In this document: piece by piece, positions 12,886 to 26,193 of the stretch | How the letters are laid out: every line of letters begins with the position of its first letter | Position numbering within the stretch: position 1 is the stretch's first letter | DNA from: Zygnema cylindricum | Lineage: Eukaryota > Streptophyta > Zygnematophyceae > Zygnematales > Zygnemataceae | Direction: 5' to 3' | DNA length: 64,000 bases | Assembly (NCBI GenBank): GCA_037447655.1 | Contig: JBBHKE010001595.1 | Location: 245,316 to 309,315, forward strand | Program-made: the position numbers and the translations under genes | Notes under the pieces: model-generated | Seen by the model: only the letters and a program-made list of their open reading frames with translations | Databases searched by the model: none | Told to the model about the DNA's origin: nothing

Positions 12886-15777
12886 ACATTAAAACATTAT
12901 GTTCACTTTTCATGTAGGTGTTTTTTCTTATATAAGAAAATTAGTACATAATTACTTTACCAAACGGTATGTTGTATGCTTAATATATCCCTACTAAATG
13001 AATTTCCGTCGGTAAAGCATATTCCCCTTTGTCGATTCATGTTGCCCCTAAATGTATGTAAGGATAGTTAGATTTCCATCATATAAACGTTTTTCAGCTG
13101 AGTTTTTACCTGCTTAATAATCGCAAAAACCTCGAAGATTGTTAAGTATCAATTTTGGTGCCTTTTGGTGTCGCTATATTACTTATTTTTGTTTTCTACG
13201 ATTTAAATGTTATAATTGTTTATAAAATGCAAGAATGTTTAACAAAGAAATGAACCGTGTGTTACAATGCGATCCTAATTATAGTCACTTAAATTTGTAT
13301 TTGGTGTCTATTTTTTTGGGAGGATGGTAGCTGAAATGCATAAAGTGAAATGGTCGTCTTGCAATGTCTCCATTTTTTTTTCCTTTAACGACAAAATTTT
13401 AGGGTGTCTGTGGAAAACTATTTTGTTGTACGAATAATGCAAGTCATCAAATTCACATTGGGAGGCATTTGCTCCTAACGTGTTTATTTTTAATTTGTCT
13501 TTTAGCTTGAATACCTTTACTTGAATACTTTGAATACTCGAGGGCTTGAATAGCTTTATAATGGGGGTTTGAAGGAAACATTTGAAAAACGTCTCGTCTG
13601 ACTATATAGCGTACTTCGGTGCCAACAGTTGCAATTGCTTCTCACACAAAATCATGAGCGATATTAAGTTTACGTGCACGTGAGCAACTAAATAATTGAA
13701 TCCCGTTAGGATCAAAAGGTTGGTTGTAAACACAATGTGGGCTCCTTAAAAGCGGTGGATGAGGTAAATACAAATGTGGGCTGCAACCAAAAGTTAACTA
13801 TTTGAGGCGTCAAACTGCAGCCAGTTTTTGGGGTAAAATTGTTATATAATTTGCAATTTTTGTAGTTGGTCATTTTAGATCTGACGGACCAATTGAAGCT
13901 TTACCCAAATCCTTGTGGAGGAATGATGCTGTAGCATTGAATACGTCGTCAATGCCACGGATTCCGTACAAATCGAACGAAAGTACATGACGCTGAGACT
14001 TACGTACTCTTAACGTCAAACAGGTCGACGCCAAAAATCTTGCGTGCTCGGTGCACTTCAATATTGAACGCCTCCTGTTACTATACAGTTGAATTTCGTT
14101 CGCACGAAATAAAAAACTGCCCGTACAATAAAGCTCGCATGTTATACCTATAATTAAAACTTGAGGCAAGCGCTGCGAATAACGACAAAAATAAATACAA
14201 ATTGATTCACTTGTGGACAAAGCCCAAAGAAATGCGGTTTGACCGCCCTTTCCAGCCTTTTCCGTACAGAATCTACTCTGACCGCGTCTGTCCAAACAAC
14301 CGACGGTGAGGAATTTGCTAGGAAGCATACATTTTTGTCTTACACTAATGTATACGTCATTAAATGACGATATCATTTGTCCATTTGTGATTTGGCCCAT
14401 CTGAACTCATTTTGGCGGAACCTTCAAAAGATTCTTCTATTCGCGAGAAACTTGCTTCTTCTGCCATTCTGATTCTTTCGGTCTTCACTCGGGTGTCGCC
14501 ACGCGGCATCTCCAGGAGACATCTACCAGTCAGCGCGATTCGTCTCATGCGACAAAACTGACCTACAATCGGTCAAAAATCATACATAAAAAATTCCGCA
14601 TTTTAAAACGTATTATACGAAAAATGCTGTAAAGTACGTGGCCTATTCCTGGGAATCTTAGCGCCGTACGCCTATTTTAGACCTTTTCATAGTAGGCCTA
14701 AAAATGCGCATTTCTGACCTATGGACTGAACCGAGTCTGCCAATGCGGATCCGACATCCTGTTTGAGTAGATTGCCGAGTCGTCTCTTAACTCTCGATAA
14801 TGATGACCGCACGTGTCGTACAGTACAGTATTGTACAGACAGCGTACGGTAAGAGTGCATTCTGCCATACGAAAGTACGGTGCAAGAAAAAGCCACGAAA
14901 TTACTCCTTTGAATTAATTAGCCCAAGGAAAATAAGGAAATCGTCGCCATGAACGACAGACCATCACATATAAAATGGATATATCCACCTGATTTCGTAC
15001 GGATCTCGGGGAATTAAATCCATTTTAAATGTTTTTAGCCTGGCACAAAATTCCACTAAATCAACTCTAAAAATAAGCATATTTTACAGATCCGTTCCAA
15101 ATTAGCAATTACCGTCCTGTTCCGCTCCAAATTTTTGTACTTTCATCTGCTGCGGATAGCAATCCAACCAATCATAATTCTTATGTAAAATGCCCGGAAA
15201 ACTTCACCGTCGGTCCGCTCAAAAAATACGATTTCGTGAAATCCGATTGGCTCCTCGCCGCGGGTTGTCCGCCTCGGTCGGCTCGTTAAACACTGGAACC
15301 CTACTCCAAATTTCGTACGGTACGGTAATGTACTGCACCATATTTAAAGTTCGATTTACAGAATCTTGTAAGCATCCTACAGTCTTTACACTTCTGCCGC
15401 CAACTTTTGGCATTTCGTACAGCTATACTTTTCGTACATTAATGTAGTACTATCATACGTTTATGTCATAGTACGACTGTACTTGTATGGCTGTAGCTGT
15501 ACGGCTGAACCGTGCTGCTCTCCGTACTCCAGAATTTCCTCTTCTCTGTCTTTCCTATTCCTTCCGTGCACTCGATCCCTCTTCTTTCTTTTAGAGCTTT
15601 CACAGGGTGTAAAGGAAATTGCCCTTACGTACAACTTGCCACGTGGACTCCTATTTTTTTTTGTATTTTTTGTATTTTTGACCAATCCTTATCCAAAGGT
15701 TGCGTTTGGATGATTTAGGGTTTGGGAAGGGAAACCCTAATTGTATAAAGGGACTGGTTTCGCACTCCTTTTTTTGT
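12886..15777. other. Intergenic between copia and the GRAS gene
   Basis: A 176-codon frame at 13870-14400 (-) shows no recognisable domain. About 13980-14155 resembles 23138-23345 (shared words include GACGCCAAAAATCT and CGGTGCACTT), so part of it is a dispersed repeat. The final ~300 bases are CT-rich, contain a CACGTG box near 15639, and are probably the GRAS promoter and leader. Confidence 0.5.
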
Positions 15778-17543
15778 ATGGCTGCTGTCGAGAGAAACTA
15801 TTTAGGGTTTGGAAGTGAAATTGATGACCTGGATAAGCTCCAATTGCTGTTGAGGATGGCACGTGAGAACTCTGTGGGTGAAATTGGACCGCTTTACGAC
15901 CCACCGCAGAAAAAACCTTGCAGGTGGCTTTTTTTTTTTTTTTTTAACTGGAAAAATTGAGAATTTGAAATGTGGTTTTTTTTTTTTCTGCAAAGAAATC
16001 TTAAACCGGGTAATTAATATTTTGCAAGATTTTTTTTTTTGAATTAGATTTAAAAACTGAATTTGTGAGTGGGAATTGGTAAAAGGAAAGGTGGGAAATC
16101 TGAAAAGATCTTAAAGGATATTAATTGCGAAAACTCAAATTTTTTAATGGAAGTTTTTTTTTTTTTTTTTTTTGGTTCCAAAAAATAATTTCCTCCCAAA
16201 AATTCCACAGCCTGTATTTTGTCTCTCTCTCTCCCTCTGCCTCTCCCTCTCCCTCTCCCTCTGCCTCTCCCTCTCCCTCTCCCTCTGCCTCTCCCTCTCC
16301 CTCTCCCTCTGCCTCTCCCTCTCCCTCTCCCTCTCCCTCTCCCTCTCCCTCCCTCTCCCTCTCCCTCTCCCTCTCCCTCTCCCTCTCCCTCTCCCTCTCC
16401 CTCTCCCTCTCCCTCTCCCTCTCCCTCTCCCTCTCCCTCTCCCTCTCCCTCTCCCTCTCCCTCTCCCACTCCCTCTCCCACTCCCACTCCCTCTCCCTCT
16501 CCCTCTCCCTCTCCCTCTCCCTCTCCCTCTCCCTCGCCCTCTCCCTCTCCCTCTCCCTCTCCCTCTCCCTCTCCCTCTCTCCCTCTCCCTCTCCCTCTCC
16601 CTCTCCCTCTCCCTCTCCCTCTCCCTCTCCCTCTCCCTCTCCCTCTCAATCTCTCTTCTATCCCTCTTCCTCTCCCTCCCTCTCCCCTCCTCTCCTCTCC
16701 TCTCCTCTCCCTCTCCCTCTCCCTCTCCCTCTCCCTCTCCTCTCCCTCTCCTCTCCCTCTCCCTTCAAATTTGCTATTCAAAATTCCTTGCAGGTCTGCT
16801 TTTGGTTTATGTTTTTCCCCGCCGCCAGCTGTCGCTCCTTCGGAGTTCCGATTCGATTCGTCTTTTTGTGGGAATCGGACGGCTGCGATGCCTCCGCTTT
16901 TGGGTTTCTCGTCTTTTTCAGAAAGAGGTTCCCACCAGATAGGTGCCAGCCTGGAGGTCCAAAACCACCAGAAGCTTCTTGCCAGCTGTCTTCTCCGCGA
17001 TCCTTTGGCTGGGTTAGGTTTGGTGGGAGGCGAGAGGGAGAGGGAAAGAGAAAGGGAGAGGGAGCAGGAGACGGAGAGGGAGATGGTAAGAGCTAGGGAG
17101 ATGGAAAGACAGAGAGAGAGGGAGATTGAACGAGAGAGGGAGAGGGAGAGGGAGAGGGTTGTAGCTGGAGTATCTACGGACTTTGATTATTATTCTCTCC
17201 AAAAAAGTCAGAGTCTTCCCGATTCCCGATTACTGTCCACTTCACAACAGAAACGGAACTATGGAGCAGAGAGCATGGAACTGAAACAGAAAAGGACGCA
17301 GGAACTGAGATATGGAACTGAAAGCATGGAAAAGATGATCTCTTCGTTCTCTACGGCAGTGGAAGACTTGACAAGCTGGCCAATGTGGGTTGTCGAGGCT
17401 CCGGAAAAAAACGACGATGATGGTACTCTTTCGGCTGTTGTGAGAGGGAGTGTACGGTCCTCTCCCAGAGGGGGAGGGGGAGGTGGAGGAAGAGGAGGAG
17501 GAGGCGGAGGAGGAGGAGGAGGAGGAGGAGTTGCTGGGGGATG

Positions 17544-17575
<32 letters not shown>

Positions 17576-20500
17576 TACAGGTACAGACACACGGACAGGT
17601 ACAGGGACAGGGTGCTGGAGTTGGAGAAAAAGGGGTAGGAATGGGAGTAGGGATAGGTGTAGGGGTAGGGGTAGGTGTGGAGCCAAGAGGCGAGGGAGGA
17701 GGTGGAGTAGCGTCTTTTTTGGCTTCAGTTCCGGCTTCCGTCGCAGGGCTGACGTCAGCATCCACAGCGCTGATGTCAGCACCGACAGAATGGGACGTGG
17801 ATGTGGAAATGGTTGTGCAAGACGTGAGGGTGGAGGATGTACTTTCAGAGTTAGCGGTACAAGAAAGGAGAGGAGAGGAAGCTCTTCAAATGCGATTTTT
17901 GAATGCTTTGCAACAAAGTTCGTCTCTCCCGTCGAGTTGGGACAATATGATCGGTTCTCTCCATCACCAACAGTCGAAACGTTCGTGGTGTAATATGAAT
18001 GAGTCTAACGATAATAGTACACCTAATAATAATGGAAACAGTACTGATAATAGTACTAATGATTACAATAGTAACAGTAATAATATGAATATGAACATGA
18101 ATGTGAATGCTTTCTCAAATCCTCCTCTCCCACAAACTAATTCTTTCGACCAAACATTTTCAAATACTTTCGGTCAGAATGATACCGGACAAAGAGCAAC
18201 TTTATCTCCGCCCCCTTTAAATTCCTCGCCACAAACTAATTCTTTTGAACAAGCGTTTTTGAGTACTTTACGGCATAATGACGCGGAAAAAAGAACAAAT
18301 TTATCTCCTTCCTCTTCAAATTCCTTACCACAATCTACTTCTTTTAACCCAACTTTTTCGAATACTTTCAGACAGAATGATGCGGAACAAAGAGCAGTTT
18401 CACCTCTTTCCCCTTTAAATTCCTTACCACAAACTAATCCTTTTAACCAAACTTTTTCGAATACTTTCAGACAGAATGATACGGAACAAACGCCAGTTTT
18501 ACCTCCTTCCCCTTTAAATTCTTTAGAGGCTATTCTCTCAACAATTTCTCATCAACAACAAAATCAAAGCGGATCTTCACAGTGGAATAATTTTCAAAAT
18601 TCGGTCTCGGAGCTTCCTGACCAAAGTAGTAAATTGATGGAACAAATGTCTCCAAATTTGGGGAAAATGGAGGGAAACTGGACAGGTGTCCGTGTGGAAA
18701 GTGTGACTGAGTCACACCACGTTTTGTCGAGTTTAAAGTCGTCGGTTTCTTCTGATATTCGTTCCTGTGGGTCGGAAGGAGAGGGATATGTTTCCGAAGG
18801 AGGGGCAGAGGTGGCAATAATGCCTATTTTGGGAGTTAATGGGAAGGGACTACCGGAACATGTTTTGAGAGAGCTTCTTCTTTCGTTGGCGGGAGCTACG
18901 GCTACCAATGACCAGGTGGGAAGAGAGAGGATATTTTTATTTTCATTTTTTTGCTTTTTTTTTTTTTTTGAGGAATGGAGCGTATTTATCAATGGAAGAG
19001 AAGGTAATGATTTGTTGAAAGGTGATTGCTTGACAATTTAGGCGAGAATTTCACTTTGCTTCGATTGGTTTTGTGGTGATGGTTAGAAAAGGCAAAGCTC
19101 TATTTTTTCATTCGATTGGCATTTTGTAAGGAGAAATTTGCTGATTTCAGTTGCATTTGATAAAATCTGCATCATTTTTTTTTGGATTCTTTTCTTCTTG
19201 GAAGATGCGAGTGGATTCTTTACATGCGGTTTAAGTGTGTTTTGTATCCACAAGTTAGTTTCTCATTTGATACCATTTTTTTTTTAGAACTTTGGGTTCT
19301 TCATTAAATTGCGTAGTTTTTGAGGTTGTTTGTTGTCTTGCTAGGTTTGTTTATATTGTTTTCATGTCATCTCGTTGTATTCATATAGCATTTTTGGGAC
19401 TTGGAATGTTGGCTAATTTTGATTTTTCATCTATTGAATTCGGAATCGTTGTGGATAAAATCGTGTCTAAACTTGAGCCCACACTATCACTATGGATATT
19501 ATCTTCTTTCTTTCTTGTAGCTTGTTCGTTAATGACATGATTTTTTTGGTTGTATTTGTTGTTGATTCTCTTGTGGATATAGGTTCAAATTCGACATAAT
19601 CTTTCTTTATTGCGAACACATGCCAATCCATCGGGATCCGCCTCTCAACGCATTTGTTATTATTTCATGGACGCACTTTTGGCTCGCGCCGCCGGGTCGG
19701 GAGCCGCACGTCTTGATATGCCACTATTGGCTTCGGAACATGTATGAGATTCGACATTTTCCCCAACCTTCGGAGGCTCTTTCAAAACTAGGTGGTTTTG
19801 AATCTTGGGATGTTTTGTGGTTTTGAATTTGAGACGTTTGTGGGTTCGAACGTTGGGACGTTTGTGTGTTTGAATTGTGGGATGTTGGTTTGTGGTTTTG
19901 AATCTTGGGTTGAAGACGGTCGGAATGTTCGAGTGTGGTTAAGATGGTATATGGTTAACATGGTTGGTGTCCGTATTGTTTAGTTTATTTAGGTTTAGTT
20001 TTATGTGGATGTAAATTTAATACTCTATTTGCCGACGGTTTGGTCAAAATGTTTTCATTTTAATAGTTTCCATTGAACCATGGATGCCAAGGGTTTAGAG
20101 GTTAAAAATTAGGAGTTAGATTTAGAGGATGCTAATAGAGAAAGCGATATTGAAAAGGTATAGATAAGCGCGTACTGTTTCCAGGAAGTTTCTTGATGGA
20201 AAGGTTTGGATTTGTTCCCGTCGATTTCATTAGTTTTCCTCCTCTACCTCATATTCCGGAATTCCGTGCAAGGTACATGTTCTGTTGCCTTTTCTTTTGT
20301 TTTTTTTGTGTTTCTGCCCGAACTTTATTCCAGCGTGTGAGGGCCTCGAAACATAGGCGAAGAGATTTTAATTCTGGGTCGATTCTCCTTTTGTTTTGGT
20401 TGCATCGCGTGTCCGTCGTGCCTTGCCGTACAACGCGACAGATTGCAAAAAAACAGGTAAAAATGTCGGTGGAAACGTGTGGAACATACCGACAATTGTG

Positions 20501-23500
20501 TCCATTCAAACAGGACACGTGGACCATTGTACAGGTTCCGAAATCTCCGTGAAAATTATTGTTTTCTTTATGTCGGCGCTGACAACTATTTTTCTTGGTT
20601 GCTTGGTCGTACGGCATGTACGATCCGATCTTTTTCTGGTTTCACAATCCGTGCTGTCAGCTTCGGAACTCGATGTTTTGTCGTTTCGATTCTTTCGTTA
20701 TCGCGCGCACGGCTTGAAAAGGACGGTTCCCTGAGCCAGTTTCGGTCTTTATGTCTCTTTCCGTACTATCTTTATGTCTTTTTCCGTACTATCTTTATAT
20801 CTCTTTCCGTACTATCTTTATATCTCTTTCCGTACTATCTTTATATCTCTTTTCGTACTATCTTTATGTCTCTTTCCGTACTATCTTTATGTCTCTTTCC
20901 GTACTATCTTTATGTCGTGGAAGACTAAACTGTCGTTGGTTTCGAAGTCCCCAAGTGGACGCGCTAGCTTTTCGTTCGAGTTATGTCGTACTTTTTAACA
21001 ACTGATTGTAGTACAGTACTGTACTTTCTGGTGTTTTTTAAACACGCTGATTGGAAGGCGCATTTATTAACCTTGTCCAATGTGTTGTGTTGTCGTTTTG
21101 GACAAAAGCGTGTACTTAGATTTGATTTTGTATTTTATGTATTCTATTCGTTCACATCAAACTGGCTTAGCGGTATATCTGGTGGTACGGATGTACTCTA
21201 CTTTTGTGAAAGTACGTCCTAAATGAATTTGGAGCCGTACCAATTTTATTGTACTTGTGCAGTTAACTTTTATGCTGAAAGCTGGAATCTTTAACTTACC
21301 CTGTACGGCAAATTTTTTTCCAGTATTGAAATACGGTACACCGTGAATCGTTATTAGTGTCAAAGTTTAAATAGCGTAATAAAAATTAGTGTTATTGATT
21401 CTAATTTAGTGCGAGAGACGTGGCAGATTATGGTCCACGTCCTAAAATAGCGTTGCTAATTTATTTTCGAAAATCATGTATACTAATTGCGGAAAAAAAT
21501 TAAAATTTTAATAACCCAAATTAGTGACTTTGACACTAATAACAATTCGCGGTGTACTGTATTCGTTCGGCGACTGTCACCTAATTGTCGATTTGTCTAT
21601 TTCCTGGACTAGTAATTACCGTACCGTATCGTACCGAAATGAGTACGGTCTATGCTGTTACGGGCTTTTTTCTTGGCTGCTTATGGCGAGCTATTACACC
21701 GCGAATCGCTATTAGTGTTAATGTTTATTTTGCCACTTAATACATCTTTTCTCCGTACACACTTGTCGGATTGTAGATCTGACGGTGGCGATTGAAAGGT
21801 AAGATTCTCAGCTTCCGATTGGCGGTCACAAATTGAAAATCGGACAAAAGTGTACGGAGAAAATATGTTTTAAGTTGCGAAAAAAATTATTAACACTAAT
21901 AGCGATACACGGTGTAGCTTTTCTCAGTCCTGTACTTTATGAGCTGTCTAGGGTTTCGAGGGAGCGAACCAGGAATCCTGGAACCCGCTGTACGGAAAAA
22001 AATATTAGTGCGCCGTACGGCTATAAACCATGGATTTTGATGTGCAAAATAGTTTGCGCGTATAGAACGCGTACTCTACGTTTTTCTGTATAATACGCAC
22101 AAAACCCGTATGGTACGGATTTTGTAAAAAGATAGGTTAAAATTTAGGTTTGAAATGCACATCAATTGTATGGAGAATTAAATGCCGAATTAAGTGTGTA
22201 ATTTTTTTTCCAAAAATAACTTAATTTTTGGGAGTAAAATACGTAGATGGTTATTATTGCAGTCAACACCTAGTTGTTCAAATCGCGCGATTTTTTCATT
22301 TTTTCCAGTTTCTACGTATTGTACGTGACTTTTGAAAAAATCGCAAAAAAACGTCAACTGTAAACTGAACGGACAATTTACGGAAAACGTACAGACAAAT
22401 TACGGTAACTGTACGGTTTTTTACAGAAATTGTACGGAAGTTGACGAAAAAATACGATGCACGTATCGGTACTTTCTGTTCTGTAAACTGAACAGAATGT
22501 TCACGAATATGTACGGAATTTTATCGTACATCTACGGACAATTTCAAAAAGAGACGTTGCATCGTCACACTATTTGCGCGCCGTAAGTTCAAAATGTGTA
22601 CAAACGTCTTCTTCAAATTTTTGAAAAGAAGCCCCCATGAAAACTTGAACAGTTGAAAGCGAATCTTGAAGGAAGACGCCATTACTGACGCCACGGCGGT
22701 AGACAGTGAAACTGCCGTTGAAACCGTTGACGATATTATTCTGACATAAAGGAGGCGTTGCCCTAAATTTGAACCTGGTCCTACAGATTATTACTGTACC
22801 CTCAGAGAGCGTCAACCGTAACCACAGTTGATGTAGATGTTCCGATACACACAGAAGGTGTGATAATTATTTAAATAATTAAAATTTTCTAGCGCTCATT
22901 TAACTGAAAGCGTACAAACTGCGGTACATGTTGAATTCAATTTTTGTAACATGTACGGATTTGTACGTACAAAAATTCATTAACGATTTTTACGAGTTTT
23001 TCAAATCGACCTCACCAGTTTCTACGCATTGTACGCGCGTTCGAATCGTGTGTAAAATGCGTTTTGAACAACTATGAGTCAACATTAATAAATACTTTGT
23101 CTTATACATGCCTCAGGTTCTGTACGGACAAATTGAAATGCATGACGCTGAGATTTGCTACTCTGACGTCAGACAAATTGAAATGCATGACGCTGAGATT
23201 TGCTACTCTGACGTCAGACAGGGTAGACGCCAAAAATCTGGTGTGTTCGGTGCACTTATTACTTGTACACGTATCGTATGTGTACTTTACCGTATGGTAT
23301 TTCTGCCAAAAAGCTTCACATATTATAAAGTTCGCACATAAAACCTATGGCGATAAACACTTTTGAATGCATAAAGTTTTAATTTCCGTGAACTAGCATA
23401 TTTTCAAAAGTTTTGTAGATGGCCGTTTAGTTTAGGCTCGCACGTGTGTGAAATTGAATGGAAAGCGTCTTGTTTTTTTGACCTAAAATAATAATATTCG

Positions 23501-25811
23501 GTGTTTCTCAGCATCACTTAATGCAGAAGTTTTATTGATTCAGACACGTAATATTTTTGGACCACCGAATCGGTTCGTGCATTGTCAAATATTCGCAGGA
23601 AATATTTTTTTTGGAGTATTTTTGGATAATGTGCAGTGGTAAACTACGACACGAATCTTTAGTTTTGTTAAGAAATATATAGCGTGTAGTGTGTTTTAAT
23701 GCTAATTTGGTTTTTGTACGGGTTACGTGGACGATTTTCATCTGCTGAGCAAATTAGCATGAAGAACAAAATAATTAATATTTTTAACACTTTTATGTTC
23801 GGGGGCGAAGAAAACTTGGCACGGAATTAGTGTTATTAATGCTATTAGCGATTCAAAGTGTACATCGGTTACGTGGTTACAGAAATGCAAACCTTTGAAG
23901 AGAATCTTATGATATGCCGTTGTTTTGCGTATCTCTCTTGTGGCTTTAAACTGGCGCGGATATATGAGACAGCCGAAAACCACAAAAGTTACCTAAAACC
24001 TAAACATAGATCGAAATGTTCGAACTCAAAAATGTTGTACAATTGTGCAGTTTTAGAACAATTGAAATGAAATGTACGGAAGTGAAATGAGAGGAAGTTA
24101 CGATGACATCATACGAGAGCGATGACGTTCGATAATTCTGAACTGTTCGAGCATTTCGTGTTGCAATCCACTAATAATGGTTGTTAGAACAGATTCTTTG
24201 TCGTAGTATATGAGCAGTAGGGTAAACTTTTTTTTTTTTCATGTTTCTATTTCTGCCTTTTGTCTTTTTTGTTCTTTCCTGGAAGTTTGTGGAGAGATGA
24301 CATTTAAACACTTGTTTTTTTTTTCCTGTTTGGAGGAAAATTTTGGAGCAAATAACTTGAAATTTTTTAAAATGTCCTTTCCAGTATGTTATTCTGGTGA
24401 ATGCAACCACTACTTTTTCATTTTCTCTCTTTCCCTCTTTCTGGGATTTTCTTTTTCTCTCTTCGTTTTGTCTTTTTTTTTTTATGCCTGAGATGTGACG
24501 TCAAAAATCAATTGTTTTTACAAAGCTTATTTTTCAAGAGCAAACCCATTTGCTGAAAAATTCCCAAGCCATAAAAATCCATTTTCATATAAACTTCAAT
24601 GGTTAAAAAAACTTATTAAAACCTGATTAGACACCATGTAGAATGCCATGCCTTTAAAAAACTCAAAAAACATTCGAAAAATCTTCAAAAGCCCTTAGAA
24701 AAACCGTTAAAACGCGGTTCTGCCTAAAAATGACCCAATTTAACTGATCCTTTTCCCGCTCTCTCGTCGTTTTCCATGTGCCAGAATCTCAAAGAATCTC
24801 TCGGAGAATTTGTTTCGAAAACCCCAATTAACGTTTTTTGCCAAACGGCGACCCATTGTGCGATCCTAGAGGCCGTTTCCGGAGCCGAAGAAATTCACAT
24901 CATCGATCTCGGAATAAGACAAATTGGACAATGGCACACATTTCTTCAAGTTTTAGCTTCTCAATTTCGTCCTTTTCCCCGAGTCCGAATTACTGGTGTC
25001 CAAATTCCGAAAGACGACAGGAATTCCGAAAATGATTTTTCTAAAAAATCAGTCAGGGGACTTATTGACCTCGCGGCTCAGATCGGTATTCCTTTCGAAT
25101 TCCAGTTGGTTGAATCGAGATTGGAGAAAATCCAGCCGTCGGTTTTGAATATACGAGCTAAAGAAGTCGTGGCCGTTTGTTGTTCTATGAGACTACAAAA
25201 TTTGTGCGATTCGTCGGTCGTAAGATCGAATCCGCGAGATACGGCTTTGCAGGTAATCTCTCTCTCTCTCACACTCTCTCTCTCTCTCCCCCTCTTTCTT
25301 TTTTTTCTATTTCCTTATTCTGTTTCTATTTTTTTTTTTTTCAGTTAACATGTGACGTAATTTATCAAAAATGTAAGCTAACGGATATTTGTTGGAAATG
25401 TAGTTTATCGGAATTGTGTACAAAAAATTAACGCACAAACTCGGCTTTGATGTGTCTTTTTCTTTCTTTGTGTTCTTCTTTTCTGATAGAATGTTGTAGT
25501 TTTGGAAATTGCATGCTTATCCCTCTCCATCTCCCTCTCCCTCTCCCTTTCTCCCTTTCTCCCTCTCCCATTTCTCACATTTTCTCTCTCCATCTCTCTC
25601 TCTCCCCCCCTTTCCGCAGCAAATCCGGTCCCTGCGTCCGCGGATTTTTGTCTTATCCGAACTCGATGTCGACCACAACGGCCAGTTTTTTATGGCCAGA
25701 TTTCGAGAAACTCTCAATTTTCATCCACAAGGGAATGGGGAGGAAGAGAACGTGACGCGTCCAATAGAGATCGCTGGAAGGCGAACACACTGTCTGAAAC
25801 TCGGGGGATAA
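15778..25811 (+). CDS. GRAS-domain transcription regulator, C-terminally truncated
   Basis: Five exons with agreeing phases: 15778-15923, 16794-18915, 19583-19741, 24785-25252 and 25620-25811, giving about 1028 residues. The start ATG at 15778 opens [10 protein letters not shown]. Residues 49-756 are low-complexity: an Arg/Glu tract (about 127-170), a Gly-rich tract (about 274-350) and four imperfect repeats with LPQTNSF..TFSNTF (about 490-620). The GRAS domain follows: leucine heptad I ([15 protein letters not shown], then [10 protein letters not shown]), the VHIID motif as IHIID (residues 846-850) and [12 protein letters not shown] near 990. The usual PFYRE end and SAW motif (roughly the last 100 residues of the family) are missing: the frame reaches TAA at 25809, 42 bases before a TIR element at 25854. 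Another frame ([18 protein letters not shown], 25760-25850) might be a shifted SAW remnant; that is weak. GRAS proteins act in the nucleus as transcription cofactors; the subfamily is not identifiable here. Confidence 0.82.
16222..16770 (+). repeat. (CCCTCT)n polypyrimidine microsatellite in GRAS intron 1
   Basis: About 550 bases are almost pure CCCTCT hexamers, with rare CTG, CAC and CG interruptions. It lies wholly inside the intron between 15923 and 16794. The long open frames on both strands across it are products of the repeat, not genes. Confidence 0.95.
17471..17700 (+). repeat. GGA-rich in-frame repeat coding for poly-Gly
   Basis: Runs of GGA/GGG triplets followed by (GGGACA)n and GGGTAG-like units lie inside GRAS exon 2 and keep the frame, giving Gly runs and GQGQ repeats. 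The same strand is purine-rich, opposite in sense to the pyrimidine tract of intron 1. Confidence 0.8.
20745..20925 (+). repeat. Minisatellite, about 21-bp unit, eight copies
   Basis: The unit is TCTTTCCGTACTATCTTTATG with few changes between copies. It sits inside GRAS intron 3. Confidence 0.9.
21337..21556. mobile_element. TIR element, family B (220 bp)
   Basis: The left TIR TACACCGTGAATCGTTATTAG is matched by CTAATAACAATTCGCGGTGTA at the right end. The interior carries GTGGCAGATTATGGTCCACG, shared in opposite or same orientation with 33464-33665 and 57249-57450. There is no coding frame. Confidence 0.85.
21695..21916. mobile_element. TIR element, family A (222 bp)
   Basis: The left end TACACCGCGAATCGCTATTAG is matched by CTAATAGCGATACACGGTGTA at the right end. 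The interior is itself an inverted repeat: TTTTCTCCGTACAC near the left and GTGTACGGAGAAAA near the right. The whole element could fold into a long hairpin. Relatives are at 32705-33055, 33069-33380, 33790-33924 and 56435-56603. Confidence 0.88.
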
Positions 25812-25853
25812 CAGTAGCTAGAACGGGGGTGTCCCCAGCCAAGAAACGAAACG

Positions 25854-26193
25854 TAAATAAGGTATTCATACAGAATCTGACAAAACGTACAGTTTATCGT
25901 CACTATGACGTTTGCACTACGCTGTTTGTTAAAACCCAGTTACATGATAACTGCCTGTATTAAATCATTAATTGTACTTTTTTACATATAAAAGTACAAT
26001 TTTGCACGGTAGGACGTCGTCCGTACTCCACACTATTCAAAACGAACCTATATTAGAATAAAAACGCTAATTAAACCTTACCTTAAATAGCATAATGAAA
26101 AAATTAGAATCATTTACTCTATTTGATGTGATAGAGTCGAACTTTCGAGCGACCGAATTAGAGTAATTTACTCTAATTACTATTCGCGGTGTA
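25854..26193. mobile_element. Truncated TIR element, family C, abutting the GRAS 3' end
   Basis: The right end is CTATTCGCGGTGTA. Read in reverse, the body matches 32179-32523 (shared words include GCGACCGAATTAGAG and CGTCACTATGACGTTTGC). The match stops abruptly at 25854, where the full-length relative continues, so this copy lost one end. Confidence 0.85.

Larger units (their letters stand above)
19742..24784 (+). other. GRAS intron 3, 5.0 kb, loaded with repeats
   Basis: The donor is GAACAT|GTATGAG and the acceptor TTTCCATGTGCCAG|AATC; both sides are phase 0 and join two halves of the GRAS domain. The intron holds a minisatellite (20745-20925), TIR elements (21337-21556, 21695-21916), a 51-bp tandem duplication near 23125-23222 and the end of another TIR element at 23868. 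No independent gene is seen in it. Confidence 0.8.

Noticed and set aside
13870-14400. 176-codon minus-strand frame
   Set aside because: No known domain, and part of it is a dispersed repeat also present in GRAS intron 3.
16050-16781. Very long open frames on both strands through the CCCTCT tract (up to several hundred codons)
   Set aside because: They are products of a stop-free hexamer repeat. The true GRAS reading enters at the splice acceptor 16794.
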